Shown here: one piece after another, positions 21,946 to 30,222 of the stretch | How positions within the stretch are numbered: position 1 is the first letter of the stretch | Layout: the number at the start of each line of letters is the position of its first letter | From: a virus | DNA length: 43,963 nt | Direction: 5' to 3' (one strand) | Virus record (IMG/VR): IMGVR_UViG_3300030107_006174 | Span: 1-43,963 of that record | Notes under the pieces: generated by a model | The model's database searches: none | What the model was told of the DNA's origin: nothing | The model's input: only the letters and a program-made list of their open reading frames with translations | Program-made: the position numbers and the translations under genes

Positions 21946-24923
21946 TATTTAGCACTCTTTATTCTATGTACAATTGAAATATCATTAATCTCAAAATCAG
22001 CATCTACATTTTCTCCTGATTCATTGAAGAATTTCAATCCAAATGATTTAATGTTATTTGCTTCAGAAGATGTTGCAGGAACTAATGAAGCAGTCTCCCA
22101 ATTGCCATCTGTATCATCTAACTCTGCTACACTTGAAACTAAATTAATACTATCATCATTATCCATAAAAGGATTTGAAGAATTTGTTGTAAAATCATAC
22201 AATGCTGATGTATTGCCATTAACATAATATTTAACATGAACATTTGATGGGTCTGCACCACTTCCATCTCCACATCTATATGTAATATAAACTTTATAAA
22301 TTTTCTTTCTTTGAAGTGGAGCTCCAAAATGATAAGGCTTTGTATAAAAACTTAAAGTTGAAACTGCCGAAGGAGTATCGCTATATTTTAAAGTTACATC
22401 ATTACTCCCACTTGCTAAATCTTCATGATATATAAACATCCCATTATAATTTCCAAAATTAGACTTAACAACATCATTATTCATAGCATTTGACATCTTT
22501 GTCCATGCTTTTAGATTCATATCATAGATAAGTATATCCTCAGTATCACTTCCACCACTATGAGCAGTTTTAGAGCATAATATTTTGTTTGAGGATTCAT
22601 CATATCCAATTGTTGGATGGTCATTCGCATCACTTAACCAAAAAGCTGTTTCATCACTCCCATTCCCAATAGATTTTGGTTGCCCTTTCCATAAAGCTTC
22701 AATCTTCCCATCTGTTAATGATTCTATTAATTGACCATTATAGTGATAAGCACCTTTTGAATTTATCCAAGCAACTCCACTTGATGTAAGGCATGACTGA
22801 TGTGGCTTACCATTATCTAAACCAAGCCCTTTATGAGAGCTTTCTAACACCTCAACATCTCTTGATATATTTAAGATATGTAAAGTATTTTTCTTAAATA
22901 CGAGCAATCTATCAGCAAAGGCTTCCAATTTTACTATTTCATCCCCATCATCACTTCCTAAAAGCTCAAGAGCATTTTCTTCAGGGAAAACATCATATTT
23001 GCCAACAGGAGATTTTATAATTCTATCACCAAATATTGGGTCATTAGTTGTTGTAGAGCTATATTCTTGTGCTCCATTTGTTCTGCTTACAGCATTGAAT
23101 GTAGCAACTTGATTTCTTTGTATATTAGCTATATAAGCTCTTCCATTCGCTATGACAGCAGTTTTCCATTTTGCTTGTATTTTTGAATCATGTCTATATC
23201 CATTCAAAGATTCATATGTTTCATATTTTGGAGGATAAAGAAAAAGATTATCATCTGTAGTAGCTGAAGTCCAACCTGTATACATTGCATCTTCTGCCAA
23301 TATTTCAACCCAAGGAATATAATCAGATACAGTTGGTTCTGATTTACCCAATCCATATGCTTTAACACCTTTCTCAAAATCACAATCAAAAAGTATCCAA
23401 AGATTTCCATGTCCTTCATCAGAAGAAGAATAATAATATCTTGTTCCAACAATTCTTTCATTCCCTGCAGACCAAATAGTAGCAGCTTTATTAGTAGTGT
23501 CACTTACGGAACTAGGATATGTATATGTAAATGTATCTGCATCTGTTTTAGTTATCTTTACAGGAGTAGTAAGTAAATCATATGCATCTGCTCCACCAGT
23601 TGTACAATTAACAAAAACATAGTCTCCTGTTTCTAGCCCATGTGCAGAAGTAGTGTTTACAGTTGCTACATCTGAGACTACATCTAAATCTGTAGTTTGA
23701 GTGTAACCAATTAATTGTCCTCCAAAGCAAAATGCTGTTGATGTATCTATATTTACTTTAGTTGCTGGATTAAAGAATAAAGAAAGATTTGTTCCTACTT
23801 TAGAATAATATGCATTTTCTGCACTTACTGTCCCTGAAGTTCCATGCTCATAAGTAAATGTATCAGCATCATTATCAACTGTAACTGTAAATATGCCACG
23901 TAAAGAATCACTTCCCTCTATTATTATTGTATCTCCAACCTCAATATTATGAGTTTCTGCACTATCTCTTGCAGCATTATCAAATGTATTTACAGTAACT
24001 GTAGTTCCACTTCTTGATACAGTGCAATAATTATAATTAGCATCGCTACTTGTATCCACAAATTTCAATGTATCCGAAGATACTACAGCATCAGCTCCAT
24101 CTGTATAATCTCTTAAAGTAGGATACATTTTAAATGGAGTTGGATGCCCTTCTTGCCCATTATCATAAACATATGATGCATAAAATTTATAATCAACATC
24201 TGTACTTGGTTGCCATGTACCAGCAGTAGAAGATTCAGCATATGTTAACCTTGCTCCCCACTCAACTGTGCCATCATTAAGTGACCCTAAATCCGTAGTA
24301 GCAGATTTATCATTATTAGCCATAAATGCATTTGTTGCAATACCATTTGCATCTCTTGGATATCCTCCTTCAACAGATGCCAAATAATCTCTCCATATAC
24401 CACCAACACTTGCATCAGCATCTGAACTCGCTGGTCCGTATGTTTTTGGGGGGATATATCCATACCATGTTGGATTATTTGCATTATTATTTGAATTATT
24501 AAATATTCCATCAGCAACACGCAAATCTCCATTTGGAGCATAAAAAGAAAGTTGAGTCGCCACAGTACTACTAGCATCAGTATTCTTATTTTCTCCTAAA
24601 TCAAATGAAGATACCCAGCTACTACCATCATATATAAATACTGTGCTTCCATCCCCTTTTGTGAGATATTTTGTGGCAGTTTGAGCTCCACTTTGGTTAT
24701 AGTCTGAATCAAAGGTAAACAAGCCATATCCAGCCAAATCAAGTGCTTCTTTAGCAGCAATTCCACTTGAGGCTTTGATATCTCCATGAGTCTGGATTCT
24801 TCCAAGTTTACTCACAGAAATACCAACAGCTTCAATCAATTGATTCTCAGCAATATCTTCAGGAGCATAATCAGTATTCATTCCCCCATCAAATCTGCCA
24901 ATATGTCTAATTTGTTTAGGCAT
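21945..24923 (-). CDS. large tail-hub or nozzle-like virion protein
   Basis: A 992-residue, beta-rich, Asn/Ser/Thr/Asp-rich protein. It begins IRHIGRFDGGMNTDYAPEDI, a start typical of phage structural proteins that carry a propeller-like body and form the tail nozzle or stabilising ring. Two internal modules of about 70 residues (about 294-369 and 411-479) share the pattern ...TVNT...(A/T)H...E.GD...V/I...DADTFTY. The C-terminal 150 residues look like a jelly-roll (YHFGAPLQRKKIYKVYITY). It is the biggest structural gene before the internal proteins, as expected for a short-tailed phage. The exact role is inferred. Confidence 0.55.
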   Translation of the reverse strand: MPKQIRHIGRFDGGMNTDYAPEDIAENQLIEAVGISVSKLGRIQTHGDIKASSGIAAKEALDLAGYGLFTFDSDYNQSGAQTATKYLTKGDGSTVFIYDGSSWVSSFDLGENKNTDASSTVATQLSFYAPNGDLRVADGIFNNSNNNANNPTWYGYIPPKTYGPASSDADASVGGIWRDYLASVEGGYPRDANGIATNAFMANNDKSATTDLGSLNDGTVEWGARLTYAESSTAGTWQPSTDVDYKFYASYVYDNGQEGHPTPFKMYPTLRDYTDGADAVVSSDTLKFVDTSSDANYNYCTVSRSGTTVTVNTFDNAARDSAETHNIEVGDTIIIEGSDSLRGIFTVTVDNDADTFTYEHGTSGTVSAENAYYSKVGTNLSLFFNPATKVNIDTSTAFCFGGQLIGYTQTTDLDVVSDVATVNTTSAHGLETGDYVFVNCTTGGADAYDLLTTPVKITKTDADTFTYTYPSSVSDTTNKAATIWSAGNERIVGTRYYYSSSDEGHGNLWILFDCDFEKGVKAYGLGKSEPTVSDYIPWVEILAEDAMYTGWTSATTDDNLFLYPPKYETYESLNGYRHDSKIQAKWKTAVIANGRAYIANIQRNQVATFNAVSRTNGAQEYSSTTTNDPIFGDRIIKSPVGKYDVFPEENALELLGSDDGDEIVKLEAFADRLLVFKKNTLHILNISRDVEVLESSHKGLGLDNGKPHQSCLTSSGVAWINSKGAYHYNGQLIESLTDGKIEALWKGQPKSIGNGSDETAFWLSDANDHPTIGYDESSNKILCSKTAHSGGSDTEDILIYDMNLKAWTKMSNAMNNDVVKSNFGNYNGMFIYHEDLASGSNDVTLKYSDTPSAVSTLSFYTKPYHFGAPLQRKKIYKVYITYRCGDGSGADPSNVHVKYYVNGNTSALYDFTTNSSNPFMDNDDSINLVSSVAELDDTDGNWETASLVPATSSEANNIKSFGLKFFNESGENVDADFEINDISIVHRIKSAK

Positions 24924-25121
24924 TTATAGCTTTTCCATTATAACCTTTTTAACAATACCTTCAACTGTATCATAAACAGCATTCATGATTTTTTCTTCAG
25001 TCTTTTCAGATAAGAATGGAATATCTACATTTTTATTTAATGCATCAACAACTTCTTTCTGAAGGTCTTCATTAAATACCTCTTCCATTATATCTTTTTT
25101 AAGTGAATCAAACATGCTCAT
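24924..25121 (-). CDS. small acidic helical protein
   Basis: A 65-residue product with alternating acidic and hydrophobic residues (FDSLKKDIMEEVFNEDLQKE) and no cysteines or membrane helix. It abuts the tail protein gene. Tight packing and the lack of better frames support it; the function is unknown. Confidence 0.55.
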   Translation of the reverse strand: MSMFDSLKKDIMEEVFNEDLQKEVVDALNKNVDIPFLSEKTEEKIMNAVYDTVEGIVKKVIMEKL

Positions 25122-25124
25122 CTA

Positions 25125-25313
25125 TTATTTCTCCTTTTCTAAGTTAATTATTCTTGCTTTTAAGTAATCTATTTCGTCTTGTAAATCTTTTACCTTATCA
25201 TCTAATTCGTTTTCTTGGAATACATAGTCCATAACCTTATCCATTTTAAATTGCTTAATAACCATATCAAGAACTTTTGGTACAATAAGTTTTATAAGTG
25301 CTGCTGGTATCAT
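25125..25313 (-). CDS. small protein with hydrophobic N-terminus and coiled coil
   Basis: A 62-residue product. Residues 1-22 (IPAALIKLIVPKVLDMVIKQ) are hydrophobic or amphipathic, and residues 34-62 form a heptad coiled coil (ELDDKVKDLQDEIDYLKARI). It is co-translated with the next upstream gene (4-nt overlap). With its neighbour it may belong to the lysis set, for example as a membrane-associated regulator; no family is recognised. Confidence 0.5.
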   Translation of the reverse strand: MIPAALIKLIVPKVLDMVIKQFKMDKVMDYVFQENELDDKVKDLQDEIDYLKARIINLEKEK

Positions 25314-25603
25314 TCATCCTTCTTTCTAAGTCCGTTACCAGATAATGCCTGTACTATCTCAACAAGTGATTCATAAGATGAACGCATATCTGCTATACTT
25401 TCTTTTAAATCTATTTGTAATTCTTTCTGTTGACTTATTAAAGTCACTATAATAGCTTCCAATCTATTTTGAGATTCCTGCAAATCATCCATGAAAAATT
25501 TCTGAATGAATTGTGTCTGTTTCCATATGAACCACATAGATGCACCAGCCACACTTACAGGTACTCCGAGTTTTTCCACGATGTCAATGAATCCCATTTC
25601 CAT
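25310..25603 (-). CDS. holin candidate with one membrane helix and coiled coil
   Basis: A 97-residue protein. Residues 5-28 (DIVEKLGVPVSVAGASMWFIW) can span the membrane once; the remainder is a long charged helix (QFIQKFFMDDLQESQNRLEA and onward). Small phage holins of the BhlA/UviB kind share the short N-terminal helix with a coiled-coil tail. It abuts the phosphoesterase gene and overlaps the next small gene by 4 nt. A holin role is inferred from topology only. Confidence 0.45.
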   Translation of the reverse strand: MEMGFIDIVEKLGVPVSVAGASMWFIWKQTQFIQKFFMDDLQESQNRLEAIIVTLISQQKELQIDLKESIADMRSSYESLVEIVQALSGNGLRKKDE

Positions 25604-26386
25604 CTATTTATTCCCATCTAACAATTCACCCCATAAAGATGTCTTGCCATTAATTATTTGTATTACATGAACAGTAAAAAATCCATTCTCATAATAATCA
25701 ACTATAGCAAATGCGTGAGACCAATTAATGTTCCTACCTCCAAGCCAAGCATTTTGCTCTATTGACATATCCTTTAAACATCCAATACTCCAAGCACTCT
25801 TAACACCATCCATGTGAGTAATACTTGTCTGTTGAATATCATGATGATGTCCGTACATTACATTCGCACCAGTACGTATAAGATGATTGCGTGTATGATG
25901 AACTCCAGCAAAGTGATGTCCATGATAATACCACAGCTTCCCTATCCTTAGATACTTCCCAGCAGGGTAATACTTGTATCCACGTTCTTTTAGATTTACG
26001 CATTCTTTAAACCTCATTTCTTGTAAATATGGATGTTCATCAACAAACCTATTCATCCAATCATCATGATTACCTTCAATCATGTATTTTTCTTTGCAAT
26101 TTGTCTTGTCTAAGGATTCATCAATAATATCCATACCTTTATTTACATCAACGATATCTTGCTCAATAAAAGGCAATTGGTATTCCAATGGTGGTCTCTT
26201 CCTCTTCGTCCATTGCCAATGACTACATCCATGCCATTCTCCAACATCTCCCAAGTCTATATATATATCAGGCTTTACAATTTCAATCGCTTGACATAAA
26301 ACATCAATTGCTGCCATGTCTGCCAATGGAAAGTGCTTATCAGGCGTTACAATTGCTCTTTTAACTACTCCTTTAGTTCTTCCCAT
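25604..26386 (-). CDS. calcineurin-like metallophosphoesterase
   Basis: A 260-residue protein with the full metal-binding series: D16-K-H18 (TPDKHFPLAD), GDVGEW (D48), EGNHDDW (N106, H107, D108), YYHGHH (155-158) and YGHHHD (178-183). This is the two-metal phosphoesterase fold. Phage members may act on nucleic-acid ends, nucleotides or phosphoproteins; the substrate cannot be read from sequence. Its location among late structural and lysis genes, not replication genes, is unusual and hints at a virion-associated or late-stage role. AGAGG precedes the start. Confidence 0.85.
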   Translation of the reverse strand: MGRTKGVVKRAIVTPDKHFPLADMAAIDVLCQAIEIVKPDIYIDLGDVGEWHGCSHWQWTKRKRPPLEYQLPFIEQDIVDVNKGMDIIDESLDKTNCKEKYMIEGNHDDWMNRFVDEHPYLQEMRFKECVNLKERGYKYYPAGKYLRIGKLWYYHGHHFAGVHHTRNHLIRTGANVMYGHHHDIQQTSITHMDGVKSAWSIGCLKDMSIEQNAWLGGRNINWSHAFAIVDYYENGFFTVHVIQIINGKTSLWGELLDGNK

Positions 26387-26420
26387 TTAAACCTCTATAA
26401 ATTCCATATAATTAATACTA

Positions 26421-26939
26421 TTAAGCCTCTTTAAATGAAATATTATCATAAAAACATCTTTTAGCACTTCTAACACAAACAAATGTAAGCCATATAACTG
26501 AATTGTCACCTGAATTAAAATTTGCTGTATGTGTAGTATTATCTGTAATCGTTGTAGCACTAAAAAAGGTATCATCATCAGCTGATGTTCCAACCTTAAA
26601 AGTTCCTTGGCTATTAGCACTATTATTAGGGTCAAATAGACATGTAGCTGTATAATTTACATTTGGAACAACACTTACAGCAATTGCTGCATATCCATTA
26701 GCAGCAGTCCCATCAAGTCTCAGTGTTTCGCTAATTCTATAAATATTAACATTAGATGTTGTATAATCATCTATATGAGATGCATCAGAAAAATCTCCAA
26801 TATAATCAGCTTCCCTCCCTTTTCTACCTATTGGATTTGAGCTAGAATTATAAGTACTTCCAGTATGGAATCTTTCTCTATACCTTTCTCCTTTGGCATA
26901 TGCTTCTTCACTATTTACTGATGAACCTAATCCTAACAT
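26421..26939 (-). CDS. beta-sandwich virion protein, probable carbohydrate-binding module
   Basis: A 172-residue protein. The N-terminal 45 residues are polar with a Ser/Asn-rich stretch (GERYRERFHTGSTYNSSSN). The remainder has the strand pattern of a jelly-roll or CBM-like module (GYAAIAVSVVPNVNYTATCL, NSGDNSVIWLTFVC, CFYDNISFKE). Such modules appear in tail fibres and spikes. The start sits just after the 89-residue gene, and the role in host binding is inferred. Confidence 0.5.
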   Translation of the reverse strand: MLGLGSSVNSEEAYAKGERYRERFHTGSTYNSSSNPIGRKGREADYIGDFSDASHIDDYTTSNVNIYRISETLRLDGTAANGYAAIAVSVVPNVNYTATCLFDPNNSANSQGTFKVGTSADDDTFFSATTITDNTTHTANFNSGDNSVIWLTFVCVRSAKRCFYDNISFKEA

Positions 26940-26942
26940 ATC

Positions 26943-27212
26943 TTAACCTCTATAAGCAAATACAGTTCCACTATCCAACTCTATAGATGCAAATTGCCCA
27001 TAGATTGTGACTCCTTTTGGAATTGTAAAATCAGCTACATCTTCTATAAAAGACATATCACATTCAGAAACATCAACTACTGCATCTGTTAATGCTGTTA
27101 TCGCTACAAATGGACCAGTATGTGCATCTTGGTCATCTATCATAATAACTCCTGCTTGACCTAGCCCTGCATTTTGTGCCTCTACTACTGTATATTTATG
27201 TAAACTTGCCAT
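26943..27212 (-). CDS. small virion protein, decoration or fibre-associated
   Basis: An 89-residue beta-rich protein (AGVIMIDDQDAHTGPFVAIT, VADFTIPKGVTIYGQF) typical of small phage structural units that coat the particle or attach fibres. GAAAGGAAT precedes its start. It is followed by a fibre-like gene with similar composition. The specific role is unknown. Confidence 0.5.
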   Translation of the reverse strand: MASLHKYTVVEAQNAGLGQAGVIMIDDQDAHTGPFVAITALTDAVVDVSECDMSFIEDVADFTIPKGVTIYGQFASIELDSGTVFAYRG

Positions 27213-27266
27213 GTTTATTCCTTTCTTTAAGTTATGCTTTAAGGTCTTGACGAGACCATGAGTGCA

Positions 27267-27422
27267 TTATTTTATATCATTTTTAATTTTTACTATTATA
27301 TGAATAAGTGTAGCTATTAATATGCCTACCCTCAAAGCATCAGGTAAAGCACTCCAAAAACTAATTGCAATTCCTGTTGCTCCTTGCCCTGCTGTTATTA
27401 ATGAATCTTTCACACTTTCCAT
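27267..27422 (-). CDS. 51-residue membrane protein, holin candidate
   Basis: Found in the 212-nt gap between structural genes. It starts at the ATG whose complement is 27420-27422, directly after the fibre-like gene. The product has a short polar N-terminus (MESVKDS), then two hydrophobic segments (LITAGQGATGIAISFW and ALRVGILIATLIHIIV), and a basic tail KIKNDIK. Two short membrane helices with a charged C-terminus are the classical small-holin plan. No sequence family was recognised. Confidence 0.5.
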   Translation of the reverse strand: MESVKDSLITAGQGATGIAISFWSALPDALRVGILIATLIHIIVKIKNDIK

Positions 27423-27424
27423 AT

Positions 27425-28075
27425 TTATCTAGCCTTATATTTTAATGTTACTTGACATGATGCCTTATCAGTATGGTCATCAACCTCTACACAAACAACA
27501 ACAATTCTTCCTTCCGTAAGATTAGCTGAATTTATTGTGAATGCATCTGATAATTTCAAAGCATTTGCACTAATGCCACTAACAGTAGCAGAAGATGCTA
27601 TTAAAGTTCCACTTCCTAAATCACCATAATTCGTGCTATTATCTAAAGTATACTCAGTTACATGCCAATTAAAAGCTGTAGATGTACTCCCAGAAGTAGT
27701 TGCCAATGCTCTTACTTCTGTTACTGTAGCATCAAAAGGAACATACCAATAACTTGCAATATAATCATCCATAATATTGTCAGTTATTCCTGAGATATCA
27801 AGACTTGTAGCAGGGTCTGTTCCAGTACCAAAGGTAGCTGAAGCACCTACAGAAATCATCATTCCTGTGCATAATCCATGATGAGTTCCAGCAACAAGAG
27901 TTTCATTATTTATACCAAATTGTTGTACATATGGAATACCTACAACACTACCACTTGCTGTAAAAGTTCCTGCGACTGTAAGAGTCCCATCAAGACTTAC
28001 ATTATTAGAAGTAGAACTTGTTGCAGTTGCTTTAGTATTCGCATCGGTACTCCATGATGTGCTAATTGAACTCAT
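27425..28075 (-). CDS. fibre-like virion protein
   Basis: A 216-residue protein. The Ser/Thr/Ala-rich N-terminus includes SLDGTLTVAGTFTASGSV (about 27-44), a pattern common in phage fibre shafts. The beta-rich remainder has Trp/Tyr-rich strands (YIASYWYVPFDATVTEVRAL). It ends CQVTLKYKAR. It is likely a tail fibre or head fibre subunit, judged by composition and position only. Confidence 0.5.
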   Translation of the reverse strand: MSSISTSWSTDANTKATATSSTSNNVSLDGTLTVAGTFTASGSVVGIPYVQQFGINNETLVAGTHHGLCTGMMISVGASATFGTGTDPATSLDISGITDNIMDDYIASYWYVPFDATVTEVRALATTSGSTSTAFNWHVTEYTLDNSTNYGDLGSGTLIASSATVSGISANALKLSDAFTINSANLTEGRIVVVCVEVDDHTDKASCQVTLKYKAR

Positions 28076-28084
28076 AAATTCTCC

Positions 28085-28489
28085 CTACATATGTGGTACA
28101 GACAATTGTCTAATACCTGATTTTCTTGTTGGATATTGTTTTAACATTTTTTCATACATTTGCCTAAAATATGCAGCTTGTTGAAATTCACCTTTATCTT
28201 CAAGCATTCTTGCTTTAACATAGCAAACAACACATTGCTGTAATCCTGTGTCTACTCCATGTGTTGCACTCATTTCTCCAGTTAAATTGTCAGTACTAAT
28301 AGTTTCATATTTAGCATTATATGTAATCCTTAAACCATTTGATACATCAGCATCTTGATAAGTATCATATTTTTCTTTAGTTTGCTCAGAAGATGAAGTC
28401 TCTCTATCAACAGCTACAATAGCAATACGCTTATCATCATTGTACCATGCAAAATAATTATTTGGGAATGTTCTACTATTAGTTGCCAT
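28085..28489 (-). CDS. structural protein of the connector region
   Basis: A 134-residue protein. The N-terminal part has FPNNYFAWYNDDKRIAIVAV; the C-terminal helices read VKARMLEDKGEFQQAAYFRQ and MYEKMLKQYPTRKSGIRQL. The helical end resembles proteins that follow the head-tail adaptor in late operons. CCTCC on the plus strand (GGAGG on the coding strand) lies near the start. The function is inferred from position. Confidence 0.5.
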   Translation of the reverse strand: MATNSRTFPNNYFAWYNDDKRIAIVAVDRETSSSEQTKEKYDTYQDADVSNGLRITYNAKYETISTDNLTGEMSATHGVDTGLQQCVVCYVKARMLEDKGEFQQAAYFRQMYEKMLKQYPTRKSGIRQLSVPHM

Positions 28490-28496
28490 ATACCTC

Positions 28497-28820
28497 CTAA
28501 GTTAAATCGTCTGTTGCACTTCCATCAGAAATATCAATATCTGTATCTTCACGAAGAAGTTTATGGGAGTCTGCTAATTTTGGTATCATTACATAACGAC
28601 TATTTGTATCTAATATTTCTACCTTTTTAACATCAATAACTTGGTCATCAAGCTTATACCATCTCTTATATTGCTCTAATGTTGTTACTGCTGAAACATC
28701 GTATTCTTTTTTCTTGGAAGACATATCAAGTAAAGCATCATTCATTAATCTAATCATATAGCCTTCTGGTTGTCTTCCCATTAAATATTCAATTTGTTGT
28801 ATTACTTCTTTTGGTGTCAT
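28497..28820 (-). CDS. small connector-region protein
   Basis: A 107-residue protein starting MTPKEVIQQIEYLMGRQPEG. Helices are followed by strands (YKRWYKLDDQVIDVKKVEIL), and the tail is acidic (DTDIDISDGSATDD). Its start overlaps the stop of the adaptor gene by one base. It is probably a head-completion or tail-joining protein, by context. Confidence 0.5.
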   Translation of the reverse strand: MTPKEVIQQIEYLMGRQPEGYMIRLMNDALLDMSSKKKEYDVSAVTTLEQYKRWYKLDDQVIDVKKVEILDTNSRYVMIPKLADSHKLLREDTDIDISDGSATDDLT

Positions 28821-29449
28821 TATTTACCTCCTGTAAGAGCTGATACACCTTGAGCATAATCTTGTTTTAATGTTGCAAGTTGTGGAGCATATACTTCAGC
28901 ATCTTCTTGGTCAAGCATAAGCCTTTCAGTTGCCCTAATTGCTGCATATAAGACAACTAAATAATTTGCCTCATCAGGGAAGTTTCCTATCTCACTAGTA
29001 GCAAGATTTATTTGTGGATGTGAAACATGGTATACTTTTGCAGGTTGCAAGGATGTAGGTGTAGGCTTCACAAATAAGGTTGAAGAACCAGACGAATTAC
29101 TTTCAATATAATATATAGGGTCAGTAGAAGTTGCTCCATAAATAATATTATCAGAGTCATTTGTGAGGTCACCATACATTGAATGTATTTTTCTACATGG
29201 AGTAAAAACCCCACTGTTAGCATTTTCACGAGTAACATAAAGTATATCACCTTTTCCATCCATATCCATTGTAGTATCTGTATTATCAATATATAAATTA
29301 GTAATTGTCATGCATTTTTCTTTTAATTCTAAAGGAAATGCATTTATAAGTTCAACTGCACCTGCTTCACACCAATCTTGAAGTGCATTATCTTCGGTAC
29401 TTGCAAATCCAGTTAAAGCATCAACTTGATTCTTTATACTCTCAGCCAT
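28820..29449 (-). CDS. head-tail adaptor candidate
   Basis: A 209-residue protein with helices at both ends (KNQVDALTGFASTEDNALQD; YLVVLYAAIRATERLMLDQE) around a beta-rich centre (MTITNLYIDNTDTTMDMDGK, YYIESNSSGSSTLFVKPTPT). This helix-sandwich-helix layout is typical of gp4/gp11-type adaptors in short-tailed phages. It lies between capsid-module and tail genes, where an adaptor is expected. No sequence-level family match can be asserted. Confidence 0.5.
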   Translation of the reverse strand: MAESIKNQVDALTGFASTEDNALQDWCEAGAVELINAFPLELKEKCMTITNLYIDNTDTTMDMDGKGDILYVTRENANSGVFTPCRKIHSMYGDLTNDSDNIIYGATSTDPIYYIESNSSGSSTLFVKPTPTSLQPAKVYHVSHPQINLATSEIGNFPDEANYLVVLYAAIRATERLMLDQEDAEVYAPQLATLKQDYAQGVSALTGGK

Positions 29450-29677
29450 TTACCACTTACCTCCCATACCTTCAACTGATTCTTGCATTGTTTGTGGAGT
29501 AAACTCAACTTGAGTTTGTCCAGACCAAGTAGTTCTCATATTTACATGATTTTTTGTATTATTAAAAGTTGCACCGAAAATGTGACCACATTCGCATTTA
29601 GTCATCTCAGTTCTCGGAAAGACAAAATCTACCAGTTTCTTGCATGTTTCGCAATAATATGTCTTCGTTCTTTTCAT
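29450..29677 (-). CDS. zinc-ribbon protein
   Basis: A 75-residue protein with C-x2-C (YYCETCKKLV, about 8-17) and C-x-C (KCECGHIFG, about 27-35), a compact zinc ribbon. It is followed by a polar tail (TTWSGQTQVEFTPQTMQESV). It lies in the late operon between capsid and adaptor genes. AAGAGA precedes the start. The role is unknown. Confidence 0.6.
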   Translation of the reverse strand: MKRTKTYYCETCKKLVDFVFPRTEMTKCECGHIFGATFNNTKNHVNMRTTWSGQTQVEFTPQTMQESVEGMGGKW

Positions 29678-29753
29678 AATTATTTCTCTTATCTTTTTTT
29701 TTATATTTTTTGTTTAATTTTTTCTTCTCATATTCGCTACTTTTATAGCCCAT
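29607..29753 (-). CDS. possible 48-residue basic protein
   Basis: Its ATG overlaps the stop of the upstream gene by one base (TAATG), the same coupling used between the two genes before it. The product begins MGYKSSEYEKKKLNKKYKKK. However, it overlaps the zinc-ribbon gene by 71 nt in another frame, and a Lys-rich product is what A-rich sequence gives by chance. Listed as uncertain. Confidence 0.3.
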   Translation of the reverse strand: MGYKSSEYEKKKLNKKYKKKDKRNNYEKNEDILLRNMQETGRFCLSEN

Positions 29754-29923
29754 TACTCAACTTCTCCACCATCTTCCATATACATTTGAGAACGATTTCT
29801 TGCGTCTACCATTCCACCACCATAATACATTTCCATTTCTTGATTAGTCTTTTTAGCATATTCTTCAGCCTTCTTCATTCCTTCTTTATCATAACTAAAT
29901 TCTTTATTACCTACTTTTGGCAT
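29753..29923 (-). CDS. 56-residue acidic late protein
   Basis: AAGGAG lies about 10 nt before the ATG, which overlaps the preceding stop (TAATG). The product reads MPKVGNKEFSYDKEGMKKAE, then methionine- and glycine-rich EMYYGGGMVDARNRSQMYM and an acidic end EDGGEVE. It starts like its upstream neighbour (MPNKKF...), and both carry acidic GG motifs. The function is unknown; it probably belongs to the particle. Confidence 0.55.
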   Translation of the reverse strand: MPKVGNKEFSYDKEGMKKAEEYAKKTNQEMEMYYGGGMVDARNRSQMYMEDGGEVE

Positions 29924-30135
29924 TAAAATGTCTCCTTTCTGTCTCTTGCATCCATTAATGGAATATCTCCATATTCATTAATATATTCTAAAATTGCTAA
30001 TGTGGAAGGATTAACCGATTCCTTTCTTACAATAAATTCACCACCTTCAGCTTCAATTGGTATTCCACCTTCAGCATGAGAATTACCTTCAAGAGCTCCT
30101 CCATTAGGATATTTTTTAAATTTTTTATTTGGCAT
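29923..30135 (-). CDS. small late protein with EGGEFIV motif
   Basis: A 70-residue protein MPNKKFKKYPNGGALEGNSH... with GGIPIEAEGGEFIVRKES in the middle and a helical end (STLAILEYINEYGDIPLMDA). The same short motif (NGG..EG.SH..GG..IE.EGGE(F/Y)I) occurs in small phage structural proteins and at the ends of large ones, without known function. GGAGG lies 5-6 nt before the start, within a small CCTC/GAGG hairpin that could mask it. Confidence 0.6.
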   Translation of the reverse strand: MPNKKFKKYPNGGALEGNSHAEGGIPIEAEGGEFIVRKESVNPSTLAILEYINEYGDIPLMDARDRKETF

Positions 30136-30159
30136 ATTGCCTCCTTAATTGAGGGATTT

Positions 30160-30187
30160 GGGAGAAGCCCTTTATACGACCTCTCCC
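30160..30187 (-). terminator. stem-loop after the capsid genes, possible weak terminator
   Basis: GGGAGA (30160-30165) pairs with TCTCCC (30182-30187) across a 16-nt loop, in the 87-nt gap following the decoration-like gene on the leftward strand. There is no clear T-run, so partial termination or mRNA processing that keeps capsid transcripts abundant is only a possibility. Confidence 0.3.
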
Positions 30188-30222
30188 CAGTTCCCAATAA
30201 CTGTTATCCGTTAGGATTGATT

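Noticed and set aside
26387-26635. Leftward 82-codon frame overlapping the beta-sandwich protein
   Set aside because: It is an out-of-frame shadow rich in Leu/Ile/Gln; the overlapping 172-residue frame has sensible strands and neighbours.
29483-29926. Rightward 147-codon frame inside the late operon
   Set aside because: It is antisense to the zinc-ribbon and 56-residue genes. The product is Phe/Ser/Ile/His-rich without domain features, as expected of a complement strand.
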